DNA of 16,124 nt from Trametes villosa (Eukaryota; Basidiomycota; Agaricomycetes; Polyporales; Polyporaceae), in the NCBI GenBank assembly GCA_002964805.2, contig PUDQ02000055.1, positions 1 through 16,124 of the forward strand, read 5' to 3'. Positions 7,305 to 16,124 of the stretch are shown one piece after another. How positions within the stretch are numbered: the first letter of the stretch is position 1; each line of letters opens with the position of its first letter. The notes beneath the pieces are model-generated. The model was given only the letters and a program-made list of their open reading frames with translations. It was not told the origin of the DNA and did no database searches. The position numbers and the translations under genes were made by a program.

Positions 7305-7766
7305 ATGGCAGCAGCCATCGCGAATGACATGCAGTACGTCCATCTCATGTGTCTCTCTGTTGCAACTTGATCACTGATATTCCCTAGTGAACTTGACCTC
7401 GTTGTCGACCCGGGAGCTCGTCCGGCGATGGAAGTTGACGGAGAGCAGGAGTTGCCGGCCCACGCCTTTCGTAAGTTGCTTCGTTCACTAGCGATTACGG
7501 GAGAGCCGAATTGACGTCTTTCAGAGCTCATCGAAGGCTTGCTGGCGCGTGTCACGCTCCTCGAGGACGCGATCGTCCACGGCGAGATGCGCGAAATCGA
7601 GCTGCGCGATCGCCTCAAGTCGTCGGACTTCCTCCTCAATCAGTATAGAGACCTCTTCTTCCTAGTCGACCGGGCCCTCAAGAATTTGAGACAGGATCAG
7701 GAGGAGCAGCGCATGCGTTGCGAGTGTCAGAAGTGCCGCCTGCCCCAGCTTCACGTCGTCGAGTAG
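7305..7766 (+). CDS. Unrecognised 117-aa protein, coiled-coil-like with a C-terminal Cys cluster
   Basis: Three exons, 7305-7333, 7388-7470 and 7525-7766, join in phase to 354 nt. Both introns (7334-7387, 7471-7524) are 54 nt with GT-AG ends; GTACGT and GTAAGT are the donors. The start ATG 7305 follows a pyrimidine-rich stretch. The N-terminal part is short and acidic (ELDLVVDP, MEVDGEQEL). Residues about 40-100 are rich in Leu, Glu and Arg with coiled-coil character. The C-terminus holds RCECQKCRLPQLH, a CxCxxC cluster that could bind a metal. I know no family for it. Its place inside the inverted arms and on the transposase strand suggests an accessory transposon protein, perhaps an oligomerising or DNA-binding partner. 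Confidence 0.7.
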
Positions 7767-8022
7767 TGTTTGTTCCTCAGGCCCTACGAACAAGTTGTGT
7801 CCCCTGCTCTCCCTTCGCCGTCCACCCCTTGCTTGCATGTATCTTGTACTGTTCCCTGCTTTCTAGTATAATCGATGGCCCCGTTCTGCTCCTCTGAAAA
7901 GCAGTGTGATATCGAGGAGTCAACTTGTGTGATCAAACACGTGCAGCACATTGGTGTCATCGATGCGCCCTCGTGCAGGCGGCAGCATCTCCTCTTTCTG
8001 GTCTCCCGTCTCGCTTTCAGTC
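7767..8022. other. Spacer between the small gene and the transposase-like gene
   Basis: Holds the 3' end of the first gene and the promoter side of the next. A TATA-like AGTATAAT lies near 7865-7872. I see no gene or clear repeat in it. Confidence 0.5.
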
Positions 8023-11000
8023 ATGTCGGCTCAGACAGAATCGGGCTCACGCAAACGCGGTCGTAGCGAATCCATGAATGAAGAGCCGAAGCGACCGCGC
8101 TATCCGAAGTGTGCGTACGGATTCTATATATCGAGCCTATACAGTGTATGAACTGAACACATTGCGCAGTCTTTATGCGCAACGCACAAGGCCAGTGGCG
8201 CTGTGCAATATGCGGGCCTCAACGGCGATACGAGCCTGCAAGCAGAGCCCGGCGGCACGAGGACTCGAGGAAGCACCTCACCCGGCTGCGCGGGCTCGAC
8301 CGCCCTGAACTGTGGCAACTCGCAGATGCGGGCGAAGAGCTCACGGACACGGCAAGTGAAGGCGAGCGCTCCGACAGCGAGTCGGAAGACGAAGCGGCGG
8401 GCGAGGGACGAGAGAAAGCCGAGTCGCACCCGAGCCACAACGTACACCACAACATTCCGGATCCTACAATGCCCCTAGAGACAGCGAACTTTGAATTCTC
8501 CGTAGGAACTATACACGGGCCAGTCCTGGCGGGCGACCACCCGGAGCAGATCTACGACGACTGGGCGGGCGAACTCGCGGCGTGGGGATCCACAGGGGAC
8601 AGTGGCGACGAGAATGGAGGCCGCGGTTTCGGCGGCTCGGAGGAGCCTCTCGAGGACGAAGACAACACGCCTGCGGAGGGCGAAGACGGCTGGGTGGCTC
8701 CGGCGGAGGATGTGGCATCTGAGGATGGCGGGAGGGCTATGGACAACGATGTAGGAGTGCGGGAGCACAGCACGTCTCGCGATGCGGCCTTGCTCGCGCC
8801 GGCGGGCGATCCACCCTCGTCGCCCGTGCGGTCCGATTATGGGAGAGTTAGTAGCCCGGCGCGCGCATACGACAACGACGATGTCTCTGGTGAAGAAGAC
8901 GGTGAGAAGTGTATTGTTCGCGGTCGGCACGAGTACTGACCAGCGGGCGCAAGCGTTTGCCCCGGATGTGGTCGATGTTGAAGACGACGACGATATCTGG
9001 TGGCCTTGGCCAAGTCGTCAGGTTAGTCGGCAACCAGTGGATGTGAATAAAGAAGGACTCACGAGACACAAACACAGGCTTGCCTGATGGACACGACGGG
9101 AGCATTTCCGCGGTCCCTCTTCTCCGAGTCGGAGATGAACGCGATGCGGTGGTACGCGTGGAAGAACGGCGCGCGCGGCCTGCCAACGATACGGCAAGTG
9201 AAACTCGCCCGCGAACATGTCCTGGAGGTCGCGGGCGCGGAGTCCCGCACGCACGAGGGAAAATGCGGACATTTCTATACTACCAACAACTTCAAGAGGT
9301 TGGTTCGGCATGTGAGTGACGCGTTCGCTGGACGCGCACGGATTAGACGGAGGACTCACCATGTTGCACCAAGGAACTCGCGAATCCGTTCACGCGTCGG
9401 CTGCTACGCCTGTTTGCTGAGGACGCGAAGGGGCGGCTGCACGAGGCGCGTCACGGACTTCGATGGCTTGAAGAGGTGGACGCGGTGCTCGCGGGCCCAA
9501 TGGCACGGTCAGACACGGGGAAGGACTTTTTTGTCCACGAGATGGCGTTAGTACACGCGGACGCTGTGCGAGGATCAATCCCCGTCATGGTGGCGCGGTG
9601 GTTCGAACGCGACGGCGAACTCGTGGCGAAGGTGCACCCCCTGCGAATGACGAGAGACGGACGTCAGTTTGTCGTCGATGCCCGAGAAAGCGCGGTGCTG
9701 CACGTCCCACTGACCTCGTTCCGACTGAACGCGGAGGACCTCCGCCAGCCGAGCACCCAACGGCAGTGGAATCTACCTGCACCGGACCAGATACATGGTG
9801 AGCGAATCGCTATGATTGCGTGAGTACGCAGGAGGAACTCACCGGACGACAGGCGTCATTCACGCGGACGATCCCAACACGCCCATGAACATTTGGCGGC
9901 ATCCCGTCCTGAGCCCGTGGCGCATTCGCGCAGCGGGCCGTCGCGTGTATGGCCTGCCAATCTGGCTCTACTGCGATGACACGTCAGGAAATGTCTCGAA
10001 GAAATGGAACAAGCACAACTCGATCTTGTTCGTGCTTGCCGGCTTACCGTATGAATGCACAACACAACTTCATAATGTCCATTTCCTGTCGACCTCGAAC
10101 ATCGCCTCGCCGCTCGAGATGATGGAAGAAATCACTGAGGTGCTGAAGTGAGTCCACCGCTGTGCTGAGCTTCGCGTGACCCTGGAAGACTCACCAATGG
10201 CTCACAGGGAGGCTCGCGAGGAGGGCATTGAGGTGTGGGACTGCTTGGAGGGGGAAGAGGCTCTAGTGATTCCCTGGGCGCTCGCTTTCCAAGGGGATAA
10301 CCCGATGGCTAGCGAGTTCTCATCCCACATCGGGATGAGCGGACGCTGCATATGCCGAGTATGCGAAGTGTATGCACGCCGGCAAGCGCAAGGTAACCGC
10401 GCGCCACCTGCAGGCGGCAGCGAAGCGCCGCCAGCGACGGCAGCCGACCCGCTACAATCGGAGAAGGAGCGGGTGTCTGCATTTCTGACTGTGAGCCGGT
10501 GTTTACCTCAGTGAGTTCGAACACGCACTGACTTCCACACGTGTGCGTCAGTCAGGGATACCGCGCTCGAAGACGCAGACGCTTACCGACCTGAATGCGC
10601 AAGCAGAGCGGGCATTTGGCGGCGCTCCGAGCTCTGTCGACGCCATGGCGACGGATTCCGGTACGAAGGACAAGTACTTCCAGTACTTTGTCGACGATCT
10701 GCAAAATAAGCTCAATAAGTGGCGGGAGTCACACAAGGGAGACAGCGAAGGAATCACCGCTGCAGCAGGAACGCGCGCGGACCAACAACGCGAGTTCCTG
10801 CAGACTCTCCGTGAGGGGATGCCAGAGAACCTTTTCAACCCAGTCCTAGACATACCCGGTGAGTTTGCCTCGCGCTGATCAGCATGACGAGGACGTTGGC
10901 AAGCTGACGACTTTCGGGGGTAGATTTCGATGCCAACGCCGATTCGCCTCTGGAGGTGCTCCACGTCGTCCTTCTAGGCGTCGTCAAATACTGGTGGAGG

Positions 11001-13116
11001 GACGCGGTATCGCGGCAGACGCACGAGGGGAAGGAGACTCTCAAGACGCGTTTGTCCAGCCTGGACGTCCACAGCCTCGGGATCTCGCCGCTCCGGGGAC
11101 ACACGCTCGTGTACTACGCGAAGTCGCTCGTCGGACGCGATTTCCGCGTCATCCTCCAAGTCGCACCCGCTGTGCTGCACGGTATGATACCGGATGCCGC
11201 TTACGAGGCGTGGCTGGCACTGGGCAGAATGGCCCCGCTCATATACCAAGATAAAATCGATGATCTGGACGATTATGCGGTACGTAGTGTTTGTTAGTAC
11301 GAAGGAGGACATGGATCTCAACATAGGACTCACCTCAGAAACGACTGGAAGAGGCTGTGTTCGATTTCCTCGGCGCAACTGCATTGTGGACGACTCAGTG
11401 GTTTAACAAACCCAAATTCCACCTATTTGTTCACCTGCTGTCCCACATACGACGGTTCGGCCCCGCCCCTATCTACGCCACCGAGACGTTCGAATCCTAC
11501 AACCTAGTCATACGGCTGCGAAGTGTCAACTCAAACAAGCATGCACCGAGCCTCGATATCGCGCGGTCTTTCAGTCATCTCCACGCCGTACGACATCTCC
11601 TGTGCGGGGGCTGGGTGTTCCACGATACTGAGGGCAGGAGTATACCGCCGCGCCAAGCTGGGAAGGGCGTGCGCGATCTACTCAATGATCCAGAGCTGCG
11701 CCGGCTCATGTGCATGACGCAGCTGGAACCCCAGTCACAGGAAGGTGAGCGGTCTCGCGGAGAGGACGACAGTACGTAGGACTCACGAGGATGCAGGTCA
11801 CTATCTGCCTCTCAAAAACGACAGCAAGTGTACGCACGCTGAGACGACGACGTCACGAGTCTGCCGCGCGCGCCTCCCGAACGCGCTGGTACGCTGTCAA
11901 GCAGTTATCCTCCGCAACTCAGATCGCGTAGATGTCGGATATCACGTACTATACCGGAGCGCAGCCGCGCAGGGGCTGCCCGTCGAAGTGGGACGTGTTG
12001 AAGAGATTCTTGCCGACGCTGAGAGCGGTCGTATTTGCGGCGTGCTCGTCCGAGGCTGTGACATTGGCCCGCCTGCGCTACCGTATCGCATGCCGACGTG
12101 CAGACCGTCGAACGCACGCTTCGAGTTTGTTGTCTTCGAGGTGAGTGCACAACAAAACACTGTTTTCCGGAGGACTCACCCATGGAGGACACTATAGGAG
12201 CTGATCGCAAGCGTGAATACCTTGCATAACTGCGCGAAACACGGTTGTCAACCTGCGCGCACAAAGGTGGTGTATCAGGAGCGTTACATCACGAACGAGC
12301 GGACGGACGAGATCACTCACAAGATTGAACCCGACGATCTCCTTCTCAACCTCGCGCAATTGCGCAGCGCGCAGAGCCTGCACCCGTTCCGGAGTGTGGA
12401 GAGGTTCCCAGGGAAGACGAAGGAGCAGATCGTTGAGGAGGCGGTCGCAATCCGTGTGGCACTGAACGAGGAGGCTCAGCAAAAGAAGGACGAAGCACAG
12501 AGGAAGAAGCACGAGGCGCAGAGGAAGAAAGACGCCGCGGCTCAGCGCCGCAAGGGGACGACCGCCGCCAAAAAATCGAGCAGGACTGCCAGAGGCGGAC
12601 GCGCACCTGCTCAGCCTGCCAGACTCGCAGTCTCCGGCGAGGTACGCACTCGAATCCTGGGCACACTTCCTCGGGGCCTGACGAGCTGATACTCTGCCGG
12701 GTTAGTTCCCCTCGGCGATTCCTCGAGCCCACACGCCCGCAGTTGAACATCTCCAACACATGAGCAACCAGCAGCCATCGTTGGTCCACGCGGACGCTCC
12801 GGCGCCGCAGCCAACCATGCCCCTCGCTGGCCCGAGCGTGGCCTGGCAGGCCTCTGTCGGTCACGCAGGCTCTCAACTCGTCCGTGCTCCAGGTACTCTG
12901 TACCCGCAACAGCCTGCCGCGCCGCCGTATCAGGCGCCCCCCTACAACGCTCAGCACTACCCCCAGCCGTCGTTGACTTTCGCGACCACACCTAACAGCG
13001 ACCCAGTGAATCGGACGATGTCGCAGGCAGGCCCGGGCCCCGGCGGCGGCACGACAGGAGGTGCTGGTTACTTCGAAAACGGGGCTTACCTAGACGCATG
13101 GCGGTACTATAGTTGA
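8023..13116 (+). CDS. Transposase-like protein (CACTA/Tnp2-like layout), 13 exons, 1463 aa
   Basis: Exons: 8023-8110, 8170-8901, 8954-9021, 9078-9311, 9374-9797, 9853-10147, 10208-10490, 10552-10858, 10924-11279, 11339-11744, 11797-12140, 12198-12641, 12706-13116. They sum to 4392 nt, all phases agree and all introns are GT-AG (52-65 nt). The N-terminus has a bipartite-type nuclear signal (KRGR, PKRPR) and a Cys2His2-like finger (C41, C44, H59, H65), then a long acidic stretch ending EDDDDIWWPWP. The core has LYCDDTSGN (D557, D558), GDNP (D644), a Cys cluster C661-C666, LEVLHVVLLGVVKYWW (H824) and FESYN (E981). This order resembles Tnp2-type DDE transposases, so D557/D558, D644 and E981 are candidate catalytic residues. 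The C-terminus has basic QRKK-type heptads and a Pro/Gln-rich tail. From memory, close relatives are abundant 'hypothetical proteins' in mushroom genomes. Family placement is inference; the exon model is well supported. Confidence 0.8.
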
Positions 13117-13922
13117 GGGTTGTAGAGGTAGGGAGGCAACCGTGCCAGCACACGGTATGAACATCAGACAAAGCGGGCATGAATCACTTCCAGTGGGAAC
13201 GGAAGCTGTAGAACTGGTCAGTCTCTGTCGCGCAAAGTTCAAACCTTACGCACAGACGCCCACAAGCGCAAACATCGTTCCAGCGCCTTCACTTCCTTCT
13301 CTCTCTCCCGCCCGTCATCACCTTCTCCAACCTCCTCTCAATGTGATACCTATGGCTGCGCCGCCCGCAATTCCGCACCACGCGCATGGTAGAGTACCTA
13401 TCCTCGCCTGCGGTTGAAACATACTCATCTAGAGAGCAGCCTGCCTCCGACTCTGCCACCCCCGCGCCCCTTGAACAGTAGTTCTTTGCCCGCCCAGTGC
13501 TGGAGACGGTGCCCCCGTCTGCGCGTCGTGGAGTGGTTGGACGCCGGTATCTCCAGCAGCGTGACCGTATATACAAGTACGCAGGCTATCTGATGACGGC
13601 TGGAAACATTCGTCCAGAACTAACATTGTGTATTCACCACAGTGAGCGTTTGCACTGTACCGTCTTTTGTAGAATCGAACTCGCCAATGTGGCTTGCCAT
13701 CTCCCTGTCTGTGAGGCCTCGGCAACCAGCGTGCCGAGGTGTGTGCCTCGGTGCGCCACAAGCGCGTCGCGTTTGTTTGTCGCTGTGGCCACAACGACGG
13801 GGGACCATTCCCGATTCGTCACGGCCCTGGTGTCCGCTCGCCGGCAACGCAACCACCACCACCTCTCCTTTTGCCAGCGTGCCAGCACACCTCTTTTGCT
13901 TTTCCCCTCTCCTCGCCTTCCC
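13117..13922. other. 806-nt intergenic stretch, no supported gene
   Basis: It should hold the 3' end of the transposase-like gene and the promoter of the next gene. Pyrimidine-rich tracts precede ATG 13352 and ATG 13923, and a TATA-like TATATACA lies near 13568. A weak candidate small gene starts at 13352 (MAAPPAIPHHAH), but its possible donor (GTAGAG, 13389) is poor and the next exon cannot be fixed. Confidence 0.5.
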
Positions 13923-15780
13923 ATGGCCGGCCGGCTGCCTGCGATTGACACTGGTGCCTTACGGTCCTCTCCCGCTCCCCGCTCAGCTTCGGGCCCGCCC
14001 GGAGTCCGCCAGCATCATCCCTACCGTGACGCTGTCCAGCGTCGCGGGCATGGGGCAACAGCGTCGCCGTCCGGTCGAGGGAGTGTCCCGCCCATGGGAG
14101 ATACTCCCATCACGCCTCACTCTCAGTCCAGCCTCTTCGCCGGCTCTGAGATGAATGGCTTCGCCGACGGGGGCAGCGCCGGTTGGGCCAATGGCGCCAA
14201 CACTTCGATCGACCCTCTCATGCCCATCTCGCGCAGCGGCTCTGGCAGCTCGGAGTTCTCGCTCGTCTCTAGCACCAACACGCGCAACATGGACACCGAC
14301 AGTGTCGAGGCGCGGTTCCCTTCGTACTCCGCGCAGCCGCCGTCCTGGGACAGAATGGGAGCCCCTGACGTGGCAACCCGTTCCGAGCTGCCGATGCATC
14401 CGCCCGCTCATGAGCTCGAGCACCTCATCTCCAAGTTCCACCTCGATGCTCAGCGCGAATTGATTCGCGACTTCGCGAGGGTAAGCCGGCTATGACCGCG
14501 GTCACCGCCTTATGCTCGTTCGACGCCGGCAGGGTCTGACCTTCTCTCTGAACAGATGACCATCGACCACAAGCTGGCCGTCCTCTTTATGGGGCAGCTC
14601 CGCGTCGAGAACCACCTCGACAATATCGACGCGAACATGGAGGCCTGGGAGAGCCGTTTCGCGACGATTGAGAGGAACACAGCCACTGCGTGGCGTCCTT
14701 CGAAGTCCCAGATGGTCAGTCATTCTCTTGCGCATAGATAGCCCGCTAACCCCCTCCCGCTGCATCTTCTACAGAAGCTTTGCCGGACGTTCATACGCCA
14801 CTATCTAGCTAAGCCCCTGACCAGTTACATCAACATTGGCAACCTTGTGCGGGTAAGTTTGCCGCATGCCATTCCTAGGTGCAATCTACTGACGTTCTCT
14901 CCCGTTGCCAGAAACATATCAGGAAGAATGCGGAGCGTCTGCGCCTTCGCATCTACCGCGAAGACTTGACCGTGCGCGTCACGCTGAACCAGTACATCGA
15001 CGAGCAGTGCATCCAGCTCAAAAGCGCATTCCGCAAGTCGGTACGTTGTTCTAATTCACCTCCGCTACTCTCGCCGCCGTCCTCAACCACGTACCTCTGA
15101 TAGATCTTCGTGTCATGCAAGAACAAGATCGCGCTCTTGCCCTTCGCCCGGAACATCATCAACAACTACCACATGCCTGTCGTCCCCGAAGAGATCCCCG
15201 TCCCCGTGCTCGGCACGCTCGCGCTCCTCGTAAGTCCCTCGAGTGTTTGTCATCGGATGCTGCTAACCTTGGTAATCTCATCAGCGCGAGATCGCGCACC
15301 CTCTGTCCAAGAAGAAGAATACCAAGGGCGCGGACACGGGATTCTGGAAAGCGGTCGAGGATCGCCTCGAGAAGCTGTACACAGACTTCGACACCAAGGA
15401 GCGGACCACAGACGAGAAGTGGCTCAAGTAAGTTTTCATAACGTCCTCCTCAGCTGTGCATCTCATGACGACTTCGTAGGTGGGCTCGCGAAATGATCCA
15501 GAAGGACGCGCAGAAGTTCCCGGTGCGCGGCGCCGAGCTGCCGCCTATGTCGCGCGACGAGATCAGCGCCACTCTCGGGTTGGCGAACCCGGAGACTCTC
15601 GACGAGGAGCACGGTCTGCAGGAGCCTGGAGCCGATGACTCTGAGGACGAAGACCTCGACATCGACAAGGTCCCGGGCGACGACAACGACAACGACTCGC
15701 GCCACGGCGGCGGCGATGAGGACTATGACGGTGATGTGAACCTCGAGCATATGGGAGACGTGGGCCGTTCCGCCGTCTGA
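13923..15780 (+). CDS. Unrecognised 497-aa protein with low-complexity head and acidic tail
   Basis: Seven exons, 13923-14480, 14556-14714, 14775-14852, 14912-15040, 15104-15229, 15285-15427 and 15480-15780, join in phase to 1494 nt; introns are 52-75 nt with GT-AG ends. ATG 13923 has a good context (CCCATGG) after a pyrimidine tract. The frame is open upstream to 13497, so a longer start cannot be excluded. Residues about 1-160 are rich in Ser, Gly and Pro. The middle is helical and basic (KHIRKNAERLRLRIY, FVSCKNKIALLPFARN), followed by KGADTGFWKAVEDRLEKLY. The last 60 or so residues are strongly acidic (DDSEDEDLDID). I do not recognise a domain. Lying between the transposase-like gene and the right arm, it is a candidate second transposition protein, comparable in position to the accessory proteins of CACTA elements. 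That role is speculative. Confidence 0.75.
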
Positions 15781-16031
15781 GCGGGGGCGATTGGTTGTGT
15801 TGTATTCTATAGCAAACTTTAATACACGTTCGAACAGTCCTGTCATTTCCTAACTACGTTTGTCAAGCGACTGTGTGGATTCTCGAGTGCCCAGCAAACC
15901 GCCAACCCAGGGCCCGAGCTCCTCCTCCTGCTGATCACGAGACCTATCCTATATATGTAGATACATCAATTCTCCGCGCCACCCTGCCACCCACCTGGAA
16001 TCCAGCTGGCGGCCGACCTGGATTCAGATGA
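15781..16031. other. 3' flank of the last gene and right subterminal region
   Basis: Begins with an AT-richer stretch likely to hold the polyadenylation region (near TTTAATACACG, 15818-15828), then ATATATGTAGATAC near 15950, then subterminal motifs. No gene is seen. Confidence 0.5.
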
Positions 16032-16100
16032 CCTGCCGCACCGGTGGTTTCCATGTGGCTCGCGCCTGGAAAAGCGTGGTTGATCAAGCCACCTGAATCC
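15991..16100 (-). repeat. Right subterminal motif cluster
   Basis: Inverse copies of the left motif: CCACCTGGAATCC within the near-palindrome at 15991-16009, CCTGGATTCAGATGA at 16017-16031 and CCACCTGAATCC at 16089-16100. They face the opposite way to the left cluster, as expected for the two ends of a transposon. Confidence 0.5.
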
Positions 16101-16114
16101 CACAGGAACTGTGT
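16032..16114 (-). repeat. Right inverted arm of the DNA transposon
   Basis: CCTGCCGCACCGGTG (16032-16046) and CCCACAGGAACTGTGT (16099-16114) are exact reverse complements of the left arm blocks. Weaker similarity runs to the last base of the window (13 of 16 with 6931-6946), so the arm likely continues outside. Confidence 0.7.
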
Positions 16115-16124
16115 GCGCCTGTGT

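Larger units (their letters stand above)
6925..16124. mobile_element. Probable large DNA transposon (CACTA/Tnp2-like), right end beyond the window
   Basis: Two exact blocks, 16 nt at 6941-6956 and 15 nt at 7031-7045, recur in inverted order at 16099-16114 and 16032-16046. Related short motifs lie nearby on both sides. Between them are three genes on one strand, the middle one transposase-like. Similarity on the left reaches at least 6931, preceded by CACTCT at 6925, which would suit a CACTA-type tip. The matching right tip is outside the window, so the exact ends and target duplication cannot be read. The arms are diverged (68 versus 90 nt between blocks), which suggests an older insertion than the retrotransposon. 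Confidence 0.55.

Noticed and set aside
8475..8930. Minus-strand frame of 151 codons opposite exon 2 of the transposase-like gene
   Set aside because: Shadow of the acidic GC-rich exon; its Arg/Ala/Pro-rich composition is typical of antisense frames.
8902..8943. 42-nt intron ending at CAG 8943
   Set aside because: The reading frame after it meets a stop within 13 codons and the branch A is too close to the AG; the acceptor ending 8953 stays open.
10511..10551. GTGAGT at 10511 as donor for the intron before exon 8
   Set aside because: It leaves phase 2, which matches neither nearby acceptor; GTGAGC at 10491 with the acceptor ending 10551 keeps phase 0 and joins the two conserved-looking parts.
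8023..13116. Assignment to the KDZ or Plavaka transposase families
   Set aside because: I could not see their characteristic Cys-cluster or signature stretches; only a looser Tnp2/CACTA-like order of motifs is supported.
13142..13417. Plus-strand open frame of 91 codons between the second and third transposon genes
   Set aside because: No domain, a poor start and no join to neighbouring exons; treated as intergenic.
1..16124. tRNA, rRNA or CRISPR array
   Set aside because: No cloverleaf-like, rRNA-like or regularly spaced repeat pattern was seen on reading through both strands.

Overview
The window looks like a gene-poor, transposon-rich stretch of a basidiomycete genome, most likely an Agaricomycete (mushroom or polypore lineage). 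The evidence is GC-rich sequence, introns of mostly 52-65 nt with GT-AG ends and CTNAC branch sites, a chromodomain Ty3/gypsy retroelement, and a many-exon gene of a type I recall as highly repeated in mushroom genomes. All annotation here was read from the sequence; no database search was possible.

Region 1 (117-6751) is a complete and very young LTR retrotransposon. It has two 458-bp LTRs that differ at one base, a 5-bp target duplication (CTAGC), an LTR promoter with TATA box, a gag gene, a pol gene in the -1 frame (protease, RT, RNase H, integrase, GPY/F and chromodomain) and a polypurine tract. Ten bases just after the 5' LTR are complementary to ten bases that start where transcription should begin. 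This points to self-priming of the Tf1/sushi kind rather than tRNA priming. The leader has no AUG for 894 nt before gag. The only two AUGs downstream of the promoter lie inside an intron-like segment of the LTR.

The insertion splits an open frame: 1-116 reads on without a stop into 6752-6997 once the element and one target copy are removed.

Region 2 (about 6925 to beyond the window end) appears to be a large DNA transposon. Inverted blocks about 9 kb apart (6941-7045 versus 16032-16114), with diverged copies of a short subterminal motif, bracket three genes on the plus strand. These are a 117-aa coiled-coil-like protein with a terminal Cys cluster (7305-7766), a 1463-aa protein in 13 exons with the layout of a CACTA/Tnp2-like DDE transposase (8023-13116), and a 497-aa protein of unknown function with an acidic tail (13923-15780). 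All splice phases agree across the three genes. The working model is that the large protein is the transposase, and that one or both of the others help it bind the element ends. This model is inferred from layout, not shown.

The most unusual signal is in the introns of the transposase gene. Seven of twelve share a branch-site block (GGACTCAC or close variants). In five of them it is the reverse complement of that intron's own 5' splice site over 5-7 bases, so these introns could fold end to end.
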